From contig JAGBXR010000021.1 in NCBI GenBank assembly GCA_017629145.1, forward strand, positions 1-48,443: 48,443 nucleotides of DNA. The letters are read 5' to 3'. The DNA comes from Alistipes sp. Lineage in GTDB: Bacteria > Bacteroidota > Bacteroidia > Bacteroidales > Rikenellaceae. Shown here piece after piece: positions 18,410 through 25,984 of the stretch (positions are counted from its first letter, which is position 1; every line of letters begins with the position of its first letter). The notes under the pieces were generated by a model. It ran no database searches. It worked only from the letters and a program-made list of their open reading frames with translations, and was not told the DNA's origin. The translations under genes and the position numbers were made by a program.

Positions 18410-18784
18410 ATGTTTACATTTTGCATCATTATGATTGTTATCGCAAGTATTTTGTTGATACTTGCTGTGTTGGTTCAGAGCCCAAAGAGCGGTATGGCTG
18501 CTAACTTCGGTGCTGCTAACCAGACTATGGGTGTACGCCAGACAAGCGATTTCCTTGAGAAGTTCACTTGGGCTATGGTTGCTGCTGTTGTATTCTTCAG
18601 CCTTATGTCTGTTATCGTTCTTCCAAAGAATGGTTCAGCATCAGCTGTTGTAGGTGCTGACAAGGCTGTAGCCGGCGCACAGGCTATCACCGCTCCTGCA
18701 GAGGTTGTTCTCGAGGAGGATATCGTTGTCGAGGCTGACGCAAACGCTGAGACAGTAGAGGCAACAGAGGAGGTTACAGAGTAA
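18410..18784 (+). CDS. secG: Preprotein translocase subunit SecG
   Basis: This 124-residue protein has two membrane helices (MIVIASILLILAVLVQ and TWAMVAAVVFFSLMSVIVLP) flanking the SecG loop PKSGMAANFGAANQTMGVRQ. SecG stabilises the SecYE channel. The C-terminal tail is Ala/Glu-rich and acidic (VVLEEDIVVEADANAETVEA), longer than in Proteobacteria but common in Bacteroidota. It ends the envelope operon; a terminator follows. Confidence 0.93.
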   Translation: MFTFCIIMIVIASILLILAVLVQSPKSGMAANFGAANQTMGVRQTSDFLEKFTWAMVAAVVFFSLMSVIVLPKNGSASAVVGADKAVAGAQAITAPAEVVLEEDIVVEADANAETVEATEEVTE

Positions 18785-18810
18785 CAGCCTTGAGGCGTCA
18801 TATAATGAGT

Positions 18811-18840
18811 AAAAACCCGCCTCTTCAGGTGGGTTTTTGT
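18811..18840 (+). terminator. Terminator after secG
   Basis: AAAAACCCGCC pairs with GGTGGGTTTTT (11 bp with one wobble, 6-nt loop), ending in a T run. It closes the 15272-18784 operon. Confidence 0.85.
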
Positions 18841-18932
18841 TCTTTCATATAGGAGAATTGTTCGCACAATATTCTCGACACAGACTACGTTCCTATAACA
18901 AATAGTTAGTATAAACCTTAAAATTTAGAATT

Positions 18933-19091
18933 ATGAAAAAGTATGTTTGCGGTGCTTGTCACTATGTTTATGACCCAGAGGTAGGTGATCCAGATAATGG
19001 CGTAGCTCCTGGCACAGCGTGGGAGGATGTTCCAGAGGATTGGACTTGCCCTCTTTGCGCATTGGGTAAGGATATCTTCGAGGAGGAGTAA
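18933..19091 (+). CDS. Rubredoxin
   Basis: A 52-residue protein starts at the ATG at 18933. It has both rubredoxin iron-binding knuckles, [12 protein letters not shown] (C-x-x-C) and [11 protein letters not shown] (C-x-x-C), with the conserved [20 protein letters not shown] between them. The single Fe(Cys)4 centre carries electrons, often to rubrerythrin or superoxide-detoxifying enzymes in anaerobes; a rubrerythrin gene is present at 26955-27536. Length is exactly typical. A long terminator follows, so it is probably monocistronic. Confidence 0.96.
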   Translation: MKKYVCGACHYVYDPEVGDPDNGVAPGTAWEDVPEDWTCPLCALGKDIFEEE

Positions 19092-19100
19092 TAACTCAAT

Positions 19101-19142
19101 AACAAGACCAGGTCGGGAGCAATCTCGACCTGGTCTTGTTTT
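19101..19142 (+). terminator. Long-stem terminator after rubredoxin
   Basis: Arms 19101-19118 and 19123-19140 form an 18-bp stem with a single G-T wobble and a GCAA (GNRA) tetraloop, followed by TTTAT. It starts 9 bp after the stop codon. Confidence 0.85.
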
Positions 19143-19247
19143 ATGTGTGCTTGGCATTGTATCGCAGAGCTATCATCCTCGGATAAAGAAATAGGGTGTC
19201 GCAACTTTGACAGTTGTACACCCTATTGGTTTAGTGATGCTGACGAG

Positions 19248-19499
19248 CTAATTCCAAATTAGTTTGGGAACGTTGTGTGGCATAGTCGTACAGCTATAGA
19301 CAACACTCTGCGCAGAGACGCTATACGAGGTCTCTGCGGCACTCTTACGGTTGATAGTATCGTACTCGACAAACTTCTCGTAGTCATATATCCAACTGCT
19401 ACCATAGGCTAGATGGTGGATGCGTCGGTAGATAGTCTCGCGCGAAGGTGCGTTGTAGTTGTAGCTGCGTGTAGTGACTCGAAACCTAATTCGAGCCAC
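19248..19499 (-). pseudogene. Fragment: decayed copy of the M64 peptidase C-terminus
   Basis: The 83-residue translation aligns with the last part of the large peptidase beside it. NAPSRETIYRRIHHLAYG matches NAPSREAIYRRIHYLAYG, and FVEYDTINRKSAAET matches FVEYDAINRKSAPAA; both end with a P-x-x-P-K-like tail. Nothing upstream in this copy corresponds to the rest of the peptidase or its zinc site: before residue 1 lies only a 22-bp gap and then the stop of the full gene. It is best seen as the remnant of a tandem duplicate after deletion. It could be translated by coupling, but a function is doubtful. Confidence 0.75.
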
Positions 19500-19521
19500 T
19501 ATCTTTTTACTACCTATACAA

Positions 19522-22290
19522 CTATCGGATGGTAATCTTTGGTGGGCAGTGCATCATCTCAGCCTCGCCATAGACAACACTCGGCATAGCCTCAAGTGTT
19601 GTTGCTGCGGGCGCACTCTTACGGTTGATAGCATCATACTCCACAAACTCCTCGTAGTTGTACTTCCAATCCATACCATAGGCGAGGTAGTGGATACGGC
19701 GGTATATTGCCTCACGCGACGGAGCATTGAAACCTCCATAGTTACTACGCATAAAGCTATACTCCGTAGGTCGATAGACACCCTCAGGATAGGTCAAGCC
19801 ACCCTTAAAGATGCCAAGACCATCATACTGATAACGCTCATCCTTAAGGAAGTAGCTCCACTTAACGGTCTCGGCTGTGGGAGTGCCATCCATTTGTGGG
19901 TGCACATTCTTATACCAGTTCAATGGCTCTAAGTTGTAGTAGTAGGTGTAGTAGTCTTTATTGGTTATCTCACCATTGCCACTGTAGTAATACTCATCAC
20001 CGAGCTTTGCAAAGCCGTGACCACAAGCCTCGTGCATAAGCATACGACGGAATGTATCCTCATCGCCACACGTCGTGAAATATGCTATAGCTGGACCATC
20101 ACCAAAGTAGCCATCGTAGTACAACTCGGGGTCGCGAACATAGGGGATACTCATATAGCAGGTGCCTGCATAGTAATCCGAATTGAGGATAACAATTACC
20201 AGCGTATTTTCGAGCTGCTCCTCCGTAACAACCCTCTGAGCATAGCTGTTAACCTTGGCATCGTTACCTATAATCTCTGTGCCATCGCCAAAGTATGAGC
20301 CAAAGACAGAGTGATTAGCCGACTGCTCGCCATCAATACCCTCATACTTCGACACAGCCATTACCATATATACATTAAATAGGTTGCGGAAGCTCTTGAA
20401 GGGCTCTTCGCTAAACATAGCCTCCATACCCTTACGACACTGACTCTCGTAGATGCCCGCATCAATCTGACGGTCCGAGAAACCATCACCCATAATTATA
20501 ACATTGATACCTGCACCCTTCGATGCTAATTGTAGAGCTGTAACTTGACCATCTTTGCTGTAATCTGTCGATACGTAAGCCTCACTCTCGAGGTTTGTAA
20601 GCCTATAGTTTTGCCACTCTGGAGCACCCTTATATGTCAATATCGACTTCTCGGGAACGTGTACCTTAACACTATTTGGGAAGGCATTGCTACCCAACGT
20701 AGGAGGCGTAGTTGCCAAGCAGGTTACGCTCGTGAGATATGTACAACCGTTGAGCACCATATCGCCGATAGATGTAACACTCTCAGGGAATGTAACCTCC
20801 GTGAGCGATTTACAATCCATAAACACACCGCTGCCGACGCTCTCTACTCCGTAGGACATTGTCACAGACGAGAGCGACTGAGAGGCGATAAACGAGTAGT
20901 TGCCGATGCTATCTACCTTAGGCGTGAAGACTATGTTGGTGATACTTGCACCATAGAATAGAGGGTCGCTCTCCAATGCTCCATTATCCAACGCAACGCC
21001 ATCGAGGTTGCAATCTACGGTAAGAGTCTGTATTGTTGAGTAATCGAACGGCAGAGTGCCAAAGCTCTTAGGCATACCCGAAATAGTAAGCTCAGTGATA
21101 GCATTGCAATAGCGGAATACCTGTTTTCCGAGATGCTCAACTGTCGATGGGATATTTACTGTCTTAAGACTTGTACAGCTATAGAAGGCATAATCTCCGA
21201 TGGTTGTCACACCCTCTGGAAGAGTGATGCTCTTAAGGCGCGACTGAGAGTCGAAAGCTTCGGTGTTGAGTGTCGTTATATCGCCATTGAACTTCACCAC
21301 CCACATATCCTCGTCTTTGGTCTGTGATGCGATAGCTACATTGAACTTGCTTGACGACAAGTCGAGTTTCGCACCATCGGTCGTCGTGTACCATATCTCG
21401 TTAGAGGCAATCTCGCGAGCAAACGACACCTCCACAGCCGCCATAGGCTGAATGGTGTTGCGTTCGAAGCTAACACTCTTCGTAGTACTCTTCGTAAAGG
21501 TGCGTTCCTCAACATCGACAACATCTATAGTGAAACCCTTTGGGAAGTCTATGGGAGGGAGGATAATCCAGAAGTCAGTCGGTGAGCTCTTATTCGTGCT
21601 GAGTTTAACACCATCACCGCAATCGAGCGTTACGCTCTTCTCACCGCTGCTCTTAAATTCGATGTCGGGGAGTATATCGTGCGAAGCGATGAGTGTAGCC
21701 TCTCCTGCAAGCACCTCCTGGTTGTTACCTTTGAACGTGATGCTTTTGATGGTAGCATTGCCCCACATCTGAAGTTTGAGCATAGCACATACATTGCGAA
21801 ATGACAGCGAGTGGTGCGACAACGACTCGGTTACTGCAACCATAGGGTTAGCACCGCGTCCGAAGCCGTGCTCGGCATAGTACTGTACGGCCTGGAGTTT
21901 TATCTCGAGCTCTTCGTAGTCGTTGATTGCTACATTGGCATCGTAGGGATAGTAAGCAAGGATAGCGTCGATGGAGTGCTTATCGCCAGTGTCGATGCTC
22001 TCGACTGCTGAAATTGTTCCACGAACATCGCCTGTAGCTCCGTCGAAGCGACACTCTATGTTGTTGCGGTTGCCATAGAAAACTGCGATACGGTCATCGG
22101 CGTGCCACGATATGTTCAGCTCCTCGTCGATAGCTGTTCGTGATGAAGCACCCTCCACCTCTACCTCGAGAAGAGGCTTTGACTCTAGCTCTGCAACGAA
22201 CGATGTCGACTCTACAAAGAGGTCGTTACACGCAAGTGTAATGATGGTTATAAACGCGAGTGTGAATACTCGACACAATAAATTTCTCAT
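19522..22290 (-). CDS. Lipoprotein metallopeptidase, M64 (IgA peptidase-like), with fimbrillin-like and BspA-type LRR regions
   Basis: From the ATG at 22288-22290 this is a 922-residue protein; another ATG lies 15 bp earlier. The signal ends TIITLAC, so lipidation at Cys21 is likely. Residues about 30-300 resemble a fimbrillin/Mfa-type N-domain (ISWHADDRIAVFYGN, SFRNVCAMLKLQMWG). Residues about 350-550 are BspA-type leucine-rich repeats (LKSITLPEGVTTIGDYAF, LTEVTFPESVTSIGDMVL). From about 590 an M64 domain begins (IIMGDGFSDRQIDAG) with the zinc motif HEACGHGFAKLGDEYY near 752. It is probably a surface or outer-membrane peptidase. M64 founders cleave IgA, but this substrate is unknown. A TATCTTTG box at 22344-22351 supports the chosen start over one at 22425. 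Confidence 0.87.
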   Translation of the reverse strand: MRNLLCRVFTLAFITIITLACNDLFVESTSFVAELESKPLLEVEVEGASSRTAIDEELNISWHADDRIAVFYGNRNNIECRFDGATGDVRGTISAVESIDTGDKHSIDAILAYYPYDANVAINDYEELEIKLQAVQYYAEHGFGRGANPMVAVTESLSHHSLSFRNVCAMLKLQMWGNATIKSITFKGNNQEVLAGEATLIASHDILPDIEFKSSGEKSVTLDCGDGVKLSTNKSSPTDFWIILPPIDFPKGFTIDVVDVEERTFTKSTTKSVSFERNTIQPMAAVEVSFAREIASNEIWYTTTDGAKLDLSSSKFNVAIASQTKDEDMWVVKFNGDITTLNTEAFDSQSRLKSITLPEGVTTIGDYAFYSCTSLKTVNIPSTVEHLGKQVFRYCNAITELTISGMPKSFGTLPFDYSTIQTLTVDCNLDGVALDNGALESDPLFYGASITNIVFTPKVDSIGNYSFIASQSLSSVTMSYGVESVGSGVFMDCKSLTEVTFPESVTSIGDMVLNGCTYLTSVTCLATTPPTLGSNAFPNSVKVHVPEKSILTYKGAPEWQNYRLTNLESEAYVSTDYSKDGQVTALQLASKGAGINVIIMGDGFSDRQIDAGIYESQCRKGMEAMFSEEPFKSFRNLFNVYMVMAVSKYEGIDGEQSANHSVFGSYFGDGTEIIGNDAKVNSYAQRVVTEEQLENTLVIVILNSDYYAGTCYMSIPYVRDPELYYDGYFGDGPAIAYFTTCGDEDTFRRMLMHEACGHGFAKLGDEYYYSGNGEITNKDYYTYYYNLEPLNWYKNVHPQMDGTPTAETVKWSYFLKDERYQYDGLGIFKGGLTYPEGVYRPTEYSFMRSNYGGFNAPSREAIYRRIHYLAYGMDWKYNYEEFVEYDAINRKSAPAATTLEAMPSVVYGEAEMMHCPPKITIR

Positions 22291-22343
22291 ACTCCTATAA
22301 TACATATTTAATATATAATATCGCAGTGGCGATATAGCAGTGG

Positions 22344-22351
22344 CAAAGATA
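22344..22351 (-). promoter_or_regulatory. Promoter -7 box of the M64 peptidase gene
   Basis: The minus strand reads TATCTTTG, with ATTG about 20 bp further upstream as a weak -33 element. It lies 54 bp before the ATG at 22290 and rules out translation from the upstream in-frame ATG at 22425 for this transcript. Confidence 0.65.
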
Positions 22352-22520
22352 TACTTTAATGTATAATTTTGCAATACGCACAGTTGCAAAATGGGATAAA
22401 AACGCCGTAGCGAATTTAGACTCATCGATTATTTGGCGCTAACTCTGTGCTTTTGTGGGTATAATGTGATTTTTGAAAAAAATATTTATGAAAAGTGTGC
22501 TCAATTTGAAAAAAAATGTG

Positions 22521-22528
22521 TACATTTG
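22521..22528 (+). promoter_or_regulatory. Promoter -7 box of the Kor/Vor operon
   Basis: TACATTTG matches TAnnTTTG, 73 bp before the first gene. No TTTG sits at the standard spacing. Confidence 0.5.
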
Positions 22529-22601
22529 TTTGGTTAAAATTGAGTATTGAAAAAAGTATTCGCTATAAACCGTTCTATTAATAAACTAAAACTACTGTCG
22601 T

Positions 22602-22829
22602 ATGGCAAAAATCAAAGGTAAAGTTGTCGTCGATACGGAGCATTGCAAGGGTTGTGGTGTTTGTGTAGCATCGTGTCCTACTAAGACTCTCGGATTGTCG
22701 GCCGAAGTTAACGGCAAGGGTTACCCCTTCGCTATTATGGTTGAGCCGGACGCTTGTACAGGTTGTGCATCTTGCGCAATCATCTGTCCGGATAGTTGTC
22801 TAACGGTGTATCGCCAAAAATTCGAATAA
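22602..22829 (+). CDS. korD: 2-oxoacid:ferredoxin oxidoreductase, delta (2x[4Fe-4S] ferredoxin) subunit
   Basis: This 75-residue protein carries two complete 4Fe-4S motifs: CKGCGVCVASCPTKT and CTGCASCAIICPDSC, each C-x2-C-x2-C-x3-C-P-like. It is the electron-transfer subunit for the TPP enzyme encoded by the next three genes. It begins the operon; the next start is 3 bp after its stop. Whether the complex prefers 2-oxoglutarate (Kor) or branched 2-oxoacids (Vor) cannot be decided from this subunit. Confidence 0.92.
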   Translation: MAKIKGKVVVDTEHCKGCGVCVASCPTKTLGLSAEVNGKGYPFAIMVEPDACTGCASCAIICPDSCLTVYRQKFE

Positions 22830-22832
22830 GCT

Positions 22833-23927
22833 ATGGCAGAGAAAGAGGTAAAACTTATGAAGGGTAATGAGGTAATTGCCCACGCAGCAATTCGCTACGG
22901 TTGCGACGGTTACTTTGGCTACCCCATCACTCCTCAGTCGGAGGTTATGGAGACCCTTATGGAGCTTAAGCCTTGGGAGACTACTGGTATGGTTGTTCTT
23001 CAGGCAGAGTCAGAGGTATCTTCAGTGAATATGGTATATGGTGGTGCAGCGACTGGTAAGCGCGTTATGACATCATCATCAAGCCCTGGTGTCAGCCTTA
23101 TGTCTGAGGGTTTGAGCTACCTTGCAGGTGCTGAGCTTCCTTGCGTTATCGTAAACTGCCAGCGTGGTGGTCCAGGTCTTGGTACTATCCAGCCTTCACA
23201 GAGTGACTACTTCCAGGCTTGTAAGGGTGGCGCACACGGTGACTTCCACCTCATCGTACTCGCTCCTAACTCTGTTCAGGAGATGCACGATTTCGTGGCT
23301 GACGCATTCGACTTGGCGTTCAAGTATCGTAACCCAGCTATGATCTTGGCTGATGGTTGTATTGGTCAGATGATGGAGAAGGTTGTTCTTGCTCCACAGC
23401 GTCCTCGTAAGACCAAGGAGGAGATCGCTGCAGAGTGCAAGAGCTGGGCTCTTATCGGTAAGACTGACGACCGCGAGCGTAACGTAATCACATCACTCGA
23501 GCTCAAGAGTGAGGTTATGGAGGTTAACAACCAGCGTTTGCAGGCTAAGTATCGCACATTGGAGGAGAACGAGGTACGCTATGAGGCTATCCAGTGTGAG
23601 GATGCAGACTACATCATCGTAGCCTTCGGTTCATCATCACGTATCTGCTCTGCTACTGTCGAGATGGCACGCGCAGAGGGTATCAAGGTTGGTTTGTTGC
23701 GTCCTATCACGCTCTACCCATTCCCAAAGAAGGCTATCGAGGATCTTGCAGCACGTGGCGTGAAGGGCTTCCTTTCAGCAGAGCTTAACGCAGGTCAGAT
23801 GGTTGAGGACGTACGTCTTGCAGTAAACGGCAAGGCTCCAGTTGAGCACTACGGTCGTTTGGGTGGTATGTTGTTCTCACCAGACGAGGTACTTAAAGCA
23901 CTTAAAGAGAAACTTATAAATCGATAA
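22833..23927 (+). CDS. vorB: 2-oxoacid:ferredoxin oxidoreductase, alpha subunit (VorB/KorA)
   Basis: This 364-residue subunit has the pyrimidine-binding and transketolase-like domains: MKGNEVIAHAAIRYGCDGYF, GYPITPQSEVMETL, AESEVSSVNMVYGGAATGKR, SSSPGVSLMSEGLSYL, and the C-terminal VGLLRPITLYPFPKKAIEDL. It is the alpha part of the complex that oxidatively decarboxylates a 2-oxoacid to acyl-CoA, reducing ferredoxin. Length fits VorB/KorA without a fused gamma domain; gamma is separate downstream. It lies 3-4 bp from both neighbours. Confidence 0.92.
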   Translation: MAEKEVKLMKGNEVIAHAAIRYGCDGYFGYPITPQSEVMETLMELKPWETTGMVVLQAESEVSSVNMVYGGAATGKRVMTSSSSPGVSLMSEGLSYLAGAELPCVIVNCQRGGPGLGTIQPSQSDYFQACKGGAHGDFHLIVLAPNSVQEMHDFVADAFDLAFKYRNPAMILADGCIGQMMEKVVLAPQRPRKTKEEIAAECKSWALIGKTDDRERNVITSLELKSEVMEVNNQRLQAKYRTLEENEVRYEAIQCEDADYIIVAFGSSSRICSATVEMARAEGIKVGLLRPITLYPFPKKAIEDLAARGVKGFLSAELNAGQMVEDVRLAVNGKAPVEHYGRLGGMLFSPDEVLKALKEKLINR

Positions 23928-23931
23928 GACT

Positions 23932-24699
23932 ATGGCAGAGGTAGAAATCAAACAGGAGAATTTGGTATTCAAGAAGTCGAAGCTTATCCTACCTAACGTT
24001 ATGCACTACTGCCCTGGCTGTAGCCACGGTACTGTGCACAAGCTCGTTGCCGAGGTTATCGAGGAGATGGGCTTGGAGCACGATACAATCGGTGTATCAC
24101 CTGTAGGATGCTCGGTATTTGCATACAACTATATTGATATCGACTGGGCACAAGCTGCTCACGGTCGTGCTTGTGCTGTTGCAACAGCTATCAAGCGTGT
24201 TAACCCAGAGAAGATGGTCTTCACATACCAGGGTGATGGTGATATGTCGGCTATCGGTACTGGTGAGACTATCCACGCTGCAGCACGTGGCGAGAATATC
24301 GTAGGTATCTACATCAACAACGCAATCTATGGTATGACCGGTGGTCAGATGGCACCTACTACCCTCTTGGGTATGAAGACCGCTACTACTCCTTATGGTC
24401 GTGATCCAAAGCTCAATGGTTATCCTTATAAGATTGCTCAGATGTTGGCACACCTCGATGGCGTATGCTACGTTACACGTCAGAGTGTTCACACTCCTGC
24501 CAACGTACGTAAGGCAAAGAAGGCTATCCGTCACGCATTCGAGAATGCTATGGCAGGCAAGGGCTTCAGCCTCGTAGAGATCGTTGCTACTTGTAACAGC
24601 GGTTGGAAGCTATCTCCAGTTGCTTCTAACGAGTGGCTCGAGCAGAATATGTTGCCGTTCTATGAGCTCGGCGATTTGAAGGACACAACTAAAGAGTAA
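23932..24699 (+). CDS. korB: 2-oxoacid:ferredoxin oxidoreductase, beta (TPP-binding) subunit
   Basis: This 255-residue subunit binds thiamine diphosphate. Visible marks are YCPGCSHGTVHKLVAEV (with Cys-Pro-Gly-Cys), VGCSVFAYNY, the TPP-Mg motif GDGDMSAIGTGETIHA with NNAIYGMTGGQMAPTT, and IVATCNSGWKLSP at the C-terminus. It catalyses decarboxylation and passes electrons to the delta ferredoxin. Gene order delta-alpha-beta-gamma is usual in Bacteroidota. Spacing to the alpha gene is 4 bp. Confidence 0.92.
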   Translation: MAEVEIKQENLVFKKSKLILPNVMHYCPGCSHGTVHKLVAEVIEEMGLEHDTIGVSPVGCSVFAYNYIDIDWAQAAHGRACAVATAIKRVNPEKMVFTYQGDGDMSAIGTGETIHAAARGENIVGIYINNAIYGMTGGQMAPTTLLGMKTATTPYGRDPKLNGYPYKIAQMLAHLDGVCYVTRQSVHTPANVRKAKKAIRHAFENAMAGKGFSLVEIVATCNSGWKLSPVASNEWLEQNMLPFYELGDLKDTTKE

Positions 24700-24705
24700 G
24701 CATTT

Positions 24706-25251
24706 ATGAAGGAAACAGTAATTATTGCAGGTTTCGGAGGACAGGGTGTCCTCACGATGGGTAAGATTTTGGCTTACTCTGGCATTATGCAGGATATGGA
24801 GGTAACTTGGATGCCTTCATACGGCCCTGAGATGCGTGGTGGTACTGCCAATGTAACCGTTATTCTTTCAGATAGCGCGATTTCATCGCCCATCGCACAC
24901 GAGTTTGACTGCGTTGTTGTTCTCAACCAGCAGTCAATGGATAAGTTCGAGAGCCAGGTGAAGCCAGGTGGTGTTCTCATCTATGACACCAACGGTATCA
25001 CTAACCACCCTACTCGTACAGACATCAGCGTATATCAGATTGATGCTACTGCTGAGTGTGCTCGTTTGGGTCAGGCCAAGTTGTTCAACACTATGATTTT
25101 GGGTGCATACCTTAAGGTACGTCCCGTTGTCAAGATGGAGAATGTAATGGAGGGTCTTAAGAAGACCTTGCCAGAGCGCGCTTGGAAGATGCTTCCACAG
25201 AACGAGGAGGCTATCAAGCACGGTGGCGAGATTATCAAGCAGGTGCGCTAA
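24706..25251 (+). CDS. korC: 2-oxoacid:ferredoxin oxidoreductase, gamma subunit
   Basis: This 181-residue gamma subunit has the hallmark early loop GFGGQGVLTMGKILAYSG, then SYGPEMRGGTANVTVILSD and SPIAHEFDCVVVLNQQSMDK. The gamma domain binds CoA or supports the active site of the complex. It ends the four-gene operon; no good hairpin follows within 40 bp, but a structured segment starts at about 25270. Confidence 0.92.
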   Translation: MKETVIIAGFGGQGVLTMGKILAYSGIMQDMEVTWMPSYGPEMRGGTANVTVILSDSAISSPIAHEFDCVVVLNQQSMDKFESQVKPGGVLIYDTNGITNHPTRTDISVYQIDATAECARLGQAKLFNTMILGAYLKVRPVVKMENVMEGLKKTLPERAWKMLPQNEEAIKHGGEIIKQVR

Positions 25252-25257
25252 TAGCAC

Positions 25258-25500
25258 GATTGCTTGTGGCTCTTCGGAGTCAACGAACGGTGGCTACCCG
25301 ACTTTGTCGGGTGGCCATCTATCGTTTATAGGAGGTATGAGTCGAGGACACACCACCGTTGGGAGGTTGTTTTTCATAGTGCCTTTTTGACTAACCAACC
25401 AGCGAACAACCCAAAACGCGAGGCGCTGGAACGCACGTGGATGCTTGGTCGCAGCATACAAGCAAGCATAAGAGGAGTGCAGGAAATAGCTAAATAGCAC
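25258..25500. other. Structured intergenic segment of unknown nature (possible repeat or RNA)
   Basis: No convincing gene lies here, although both strands are open for about 70 codons. A strong composite hairpin spans 25282-25326: AACGA, then TGGC, then CCCGAC, closed by GTCGGG, GCCA and TCGTT with small symmetric internal loops and a TTT loop. GC content is higher than in the following A-rich stretch (25500-25640), where I see nothing. It might be a dispersed intergenic repeat, the 3' structured tail of the Kor operon, or a small RNA. The two open frames have no recognisable domain, and I do not call them genes. Confidence 0.4.
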
Positions 25501-25641
25501 AAAACAATGGATAGCAGAGCCTCAAAATCGCAAAAAACAAGATATTTCAAAAAATTATTAAAAATAGTTTGGCAGTTCCAAAAAAAAGCATTAATTTAGT
25601 AGTGCGAATTGAAACTAATATTAACTTAATAGTGAATCATT

Positions 25642-25887
25642 ATGATTATTACATTTAACGAATTGCGCCGCATTAAGGACAAGTTGCCCAGCGGTAGCTC
25701 ACAGCGTATTGCAGACGAATTGGGAATTGATGTAGAGACTGTACGCAACTACTTCGGTGGTAAGCACCTCGATGCTAAAGCCGGTGCAGGTATCCATATT
25801 GAGCAGGGTCCTGATGGCGGTGTTGTGACGTTGGATGACACTACAATTTTCGATGCTGCAATGCGTATTTTGAATGAGCAGAAATAA
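25642..25887 (+). CDS. Small DNA-binding-like protein
   Basis: This 81-residue protein has an HTH-like segment: LRRIKDKLPSGSSQRIADEL, then GIDVETVRNYFGG (about residues 8-40), followed by the glycine-rich AKAGAGIHIEQGPDGGVVTL and a helix FDAAMRILNEQK. I know it only as a conserved small Bacteroidota protein with an HTH-like N-terminus; its targets are unknown. It stands alone with an A/T-rich upstream region and a strong terminator. Confidence 0.75.
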   Translation: MIITFNELRRIKDKLPSGSSQRIADELGIDVETVRNYFGGKHLDAKAGAGIHIEQGPDGGVVTLDDTTIFDAAMRILNEQK

Positions 25888-25905
25888 GCACAGCGTCCAA
25901 GACGA

Positions 25906-25949
25906 AATATGAGTAGCACCTTACGGGAAGCTACTCATATTTTTTTTGT
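25906..25949. terminator. Terminator between the small DNA-binding protein and the DMT transporter
   Basis: AATATGAGTAGC pairs perfectly with GCTACTCATATT (12 bp, 12-nt loop), followed by a run of eight T. The A-rich left flank could let it serve the convergent transporter gene too. Confidence 0.85.
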
Positions 25950-25984
25950 CGCATAGCCTACCATAGCCAAGCAACTACGCCACT

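Larger units (their letters stand above)
22291..22601. other. Divergent intergenic region, peptidase / Kor operon
   Basis: This 311-bp gap holds the two promoter boxes listed separately (22344-22351 leftward, 22521-22528 rightward) and A/T-rich DNA. I see no further gene, hairpin or repeat in it. Confidence 0.5.

Noticed and set aside
22291-22425. Upstream start of the M64 peptidase, adding 45 residues before the signal peptide
   Set aside because: The promoter box lies inside this stretch and the lipoprotein signal begins at the ATG at 22290.
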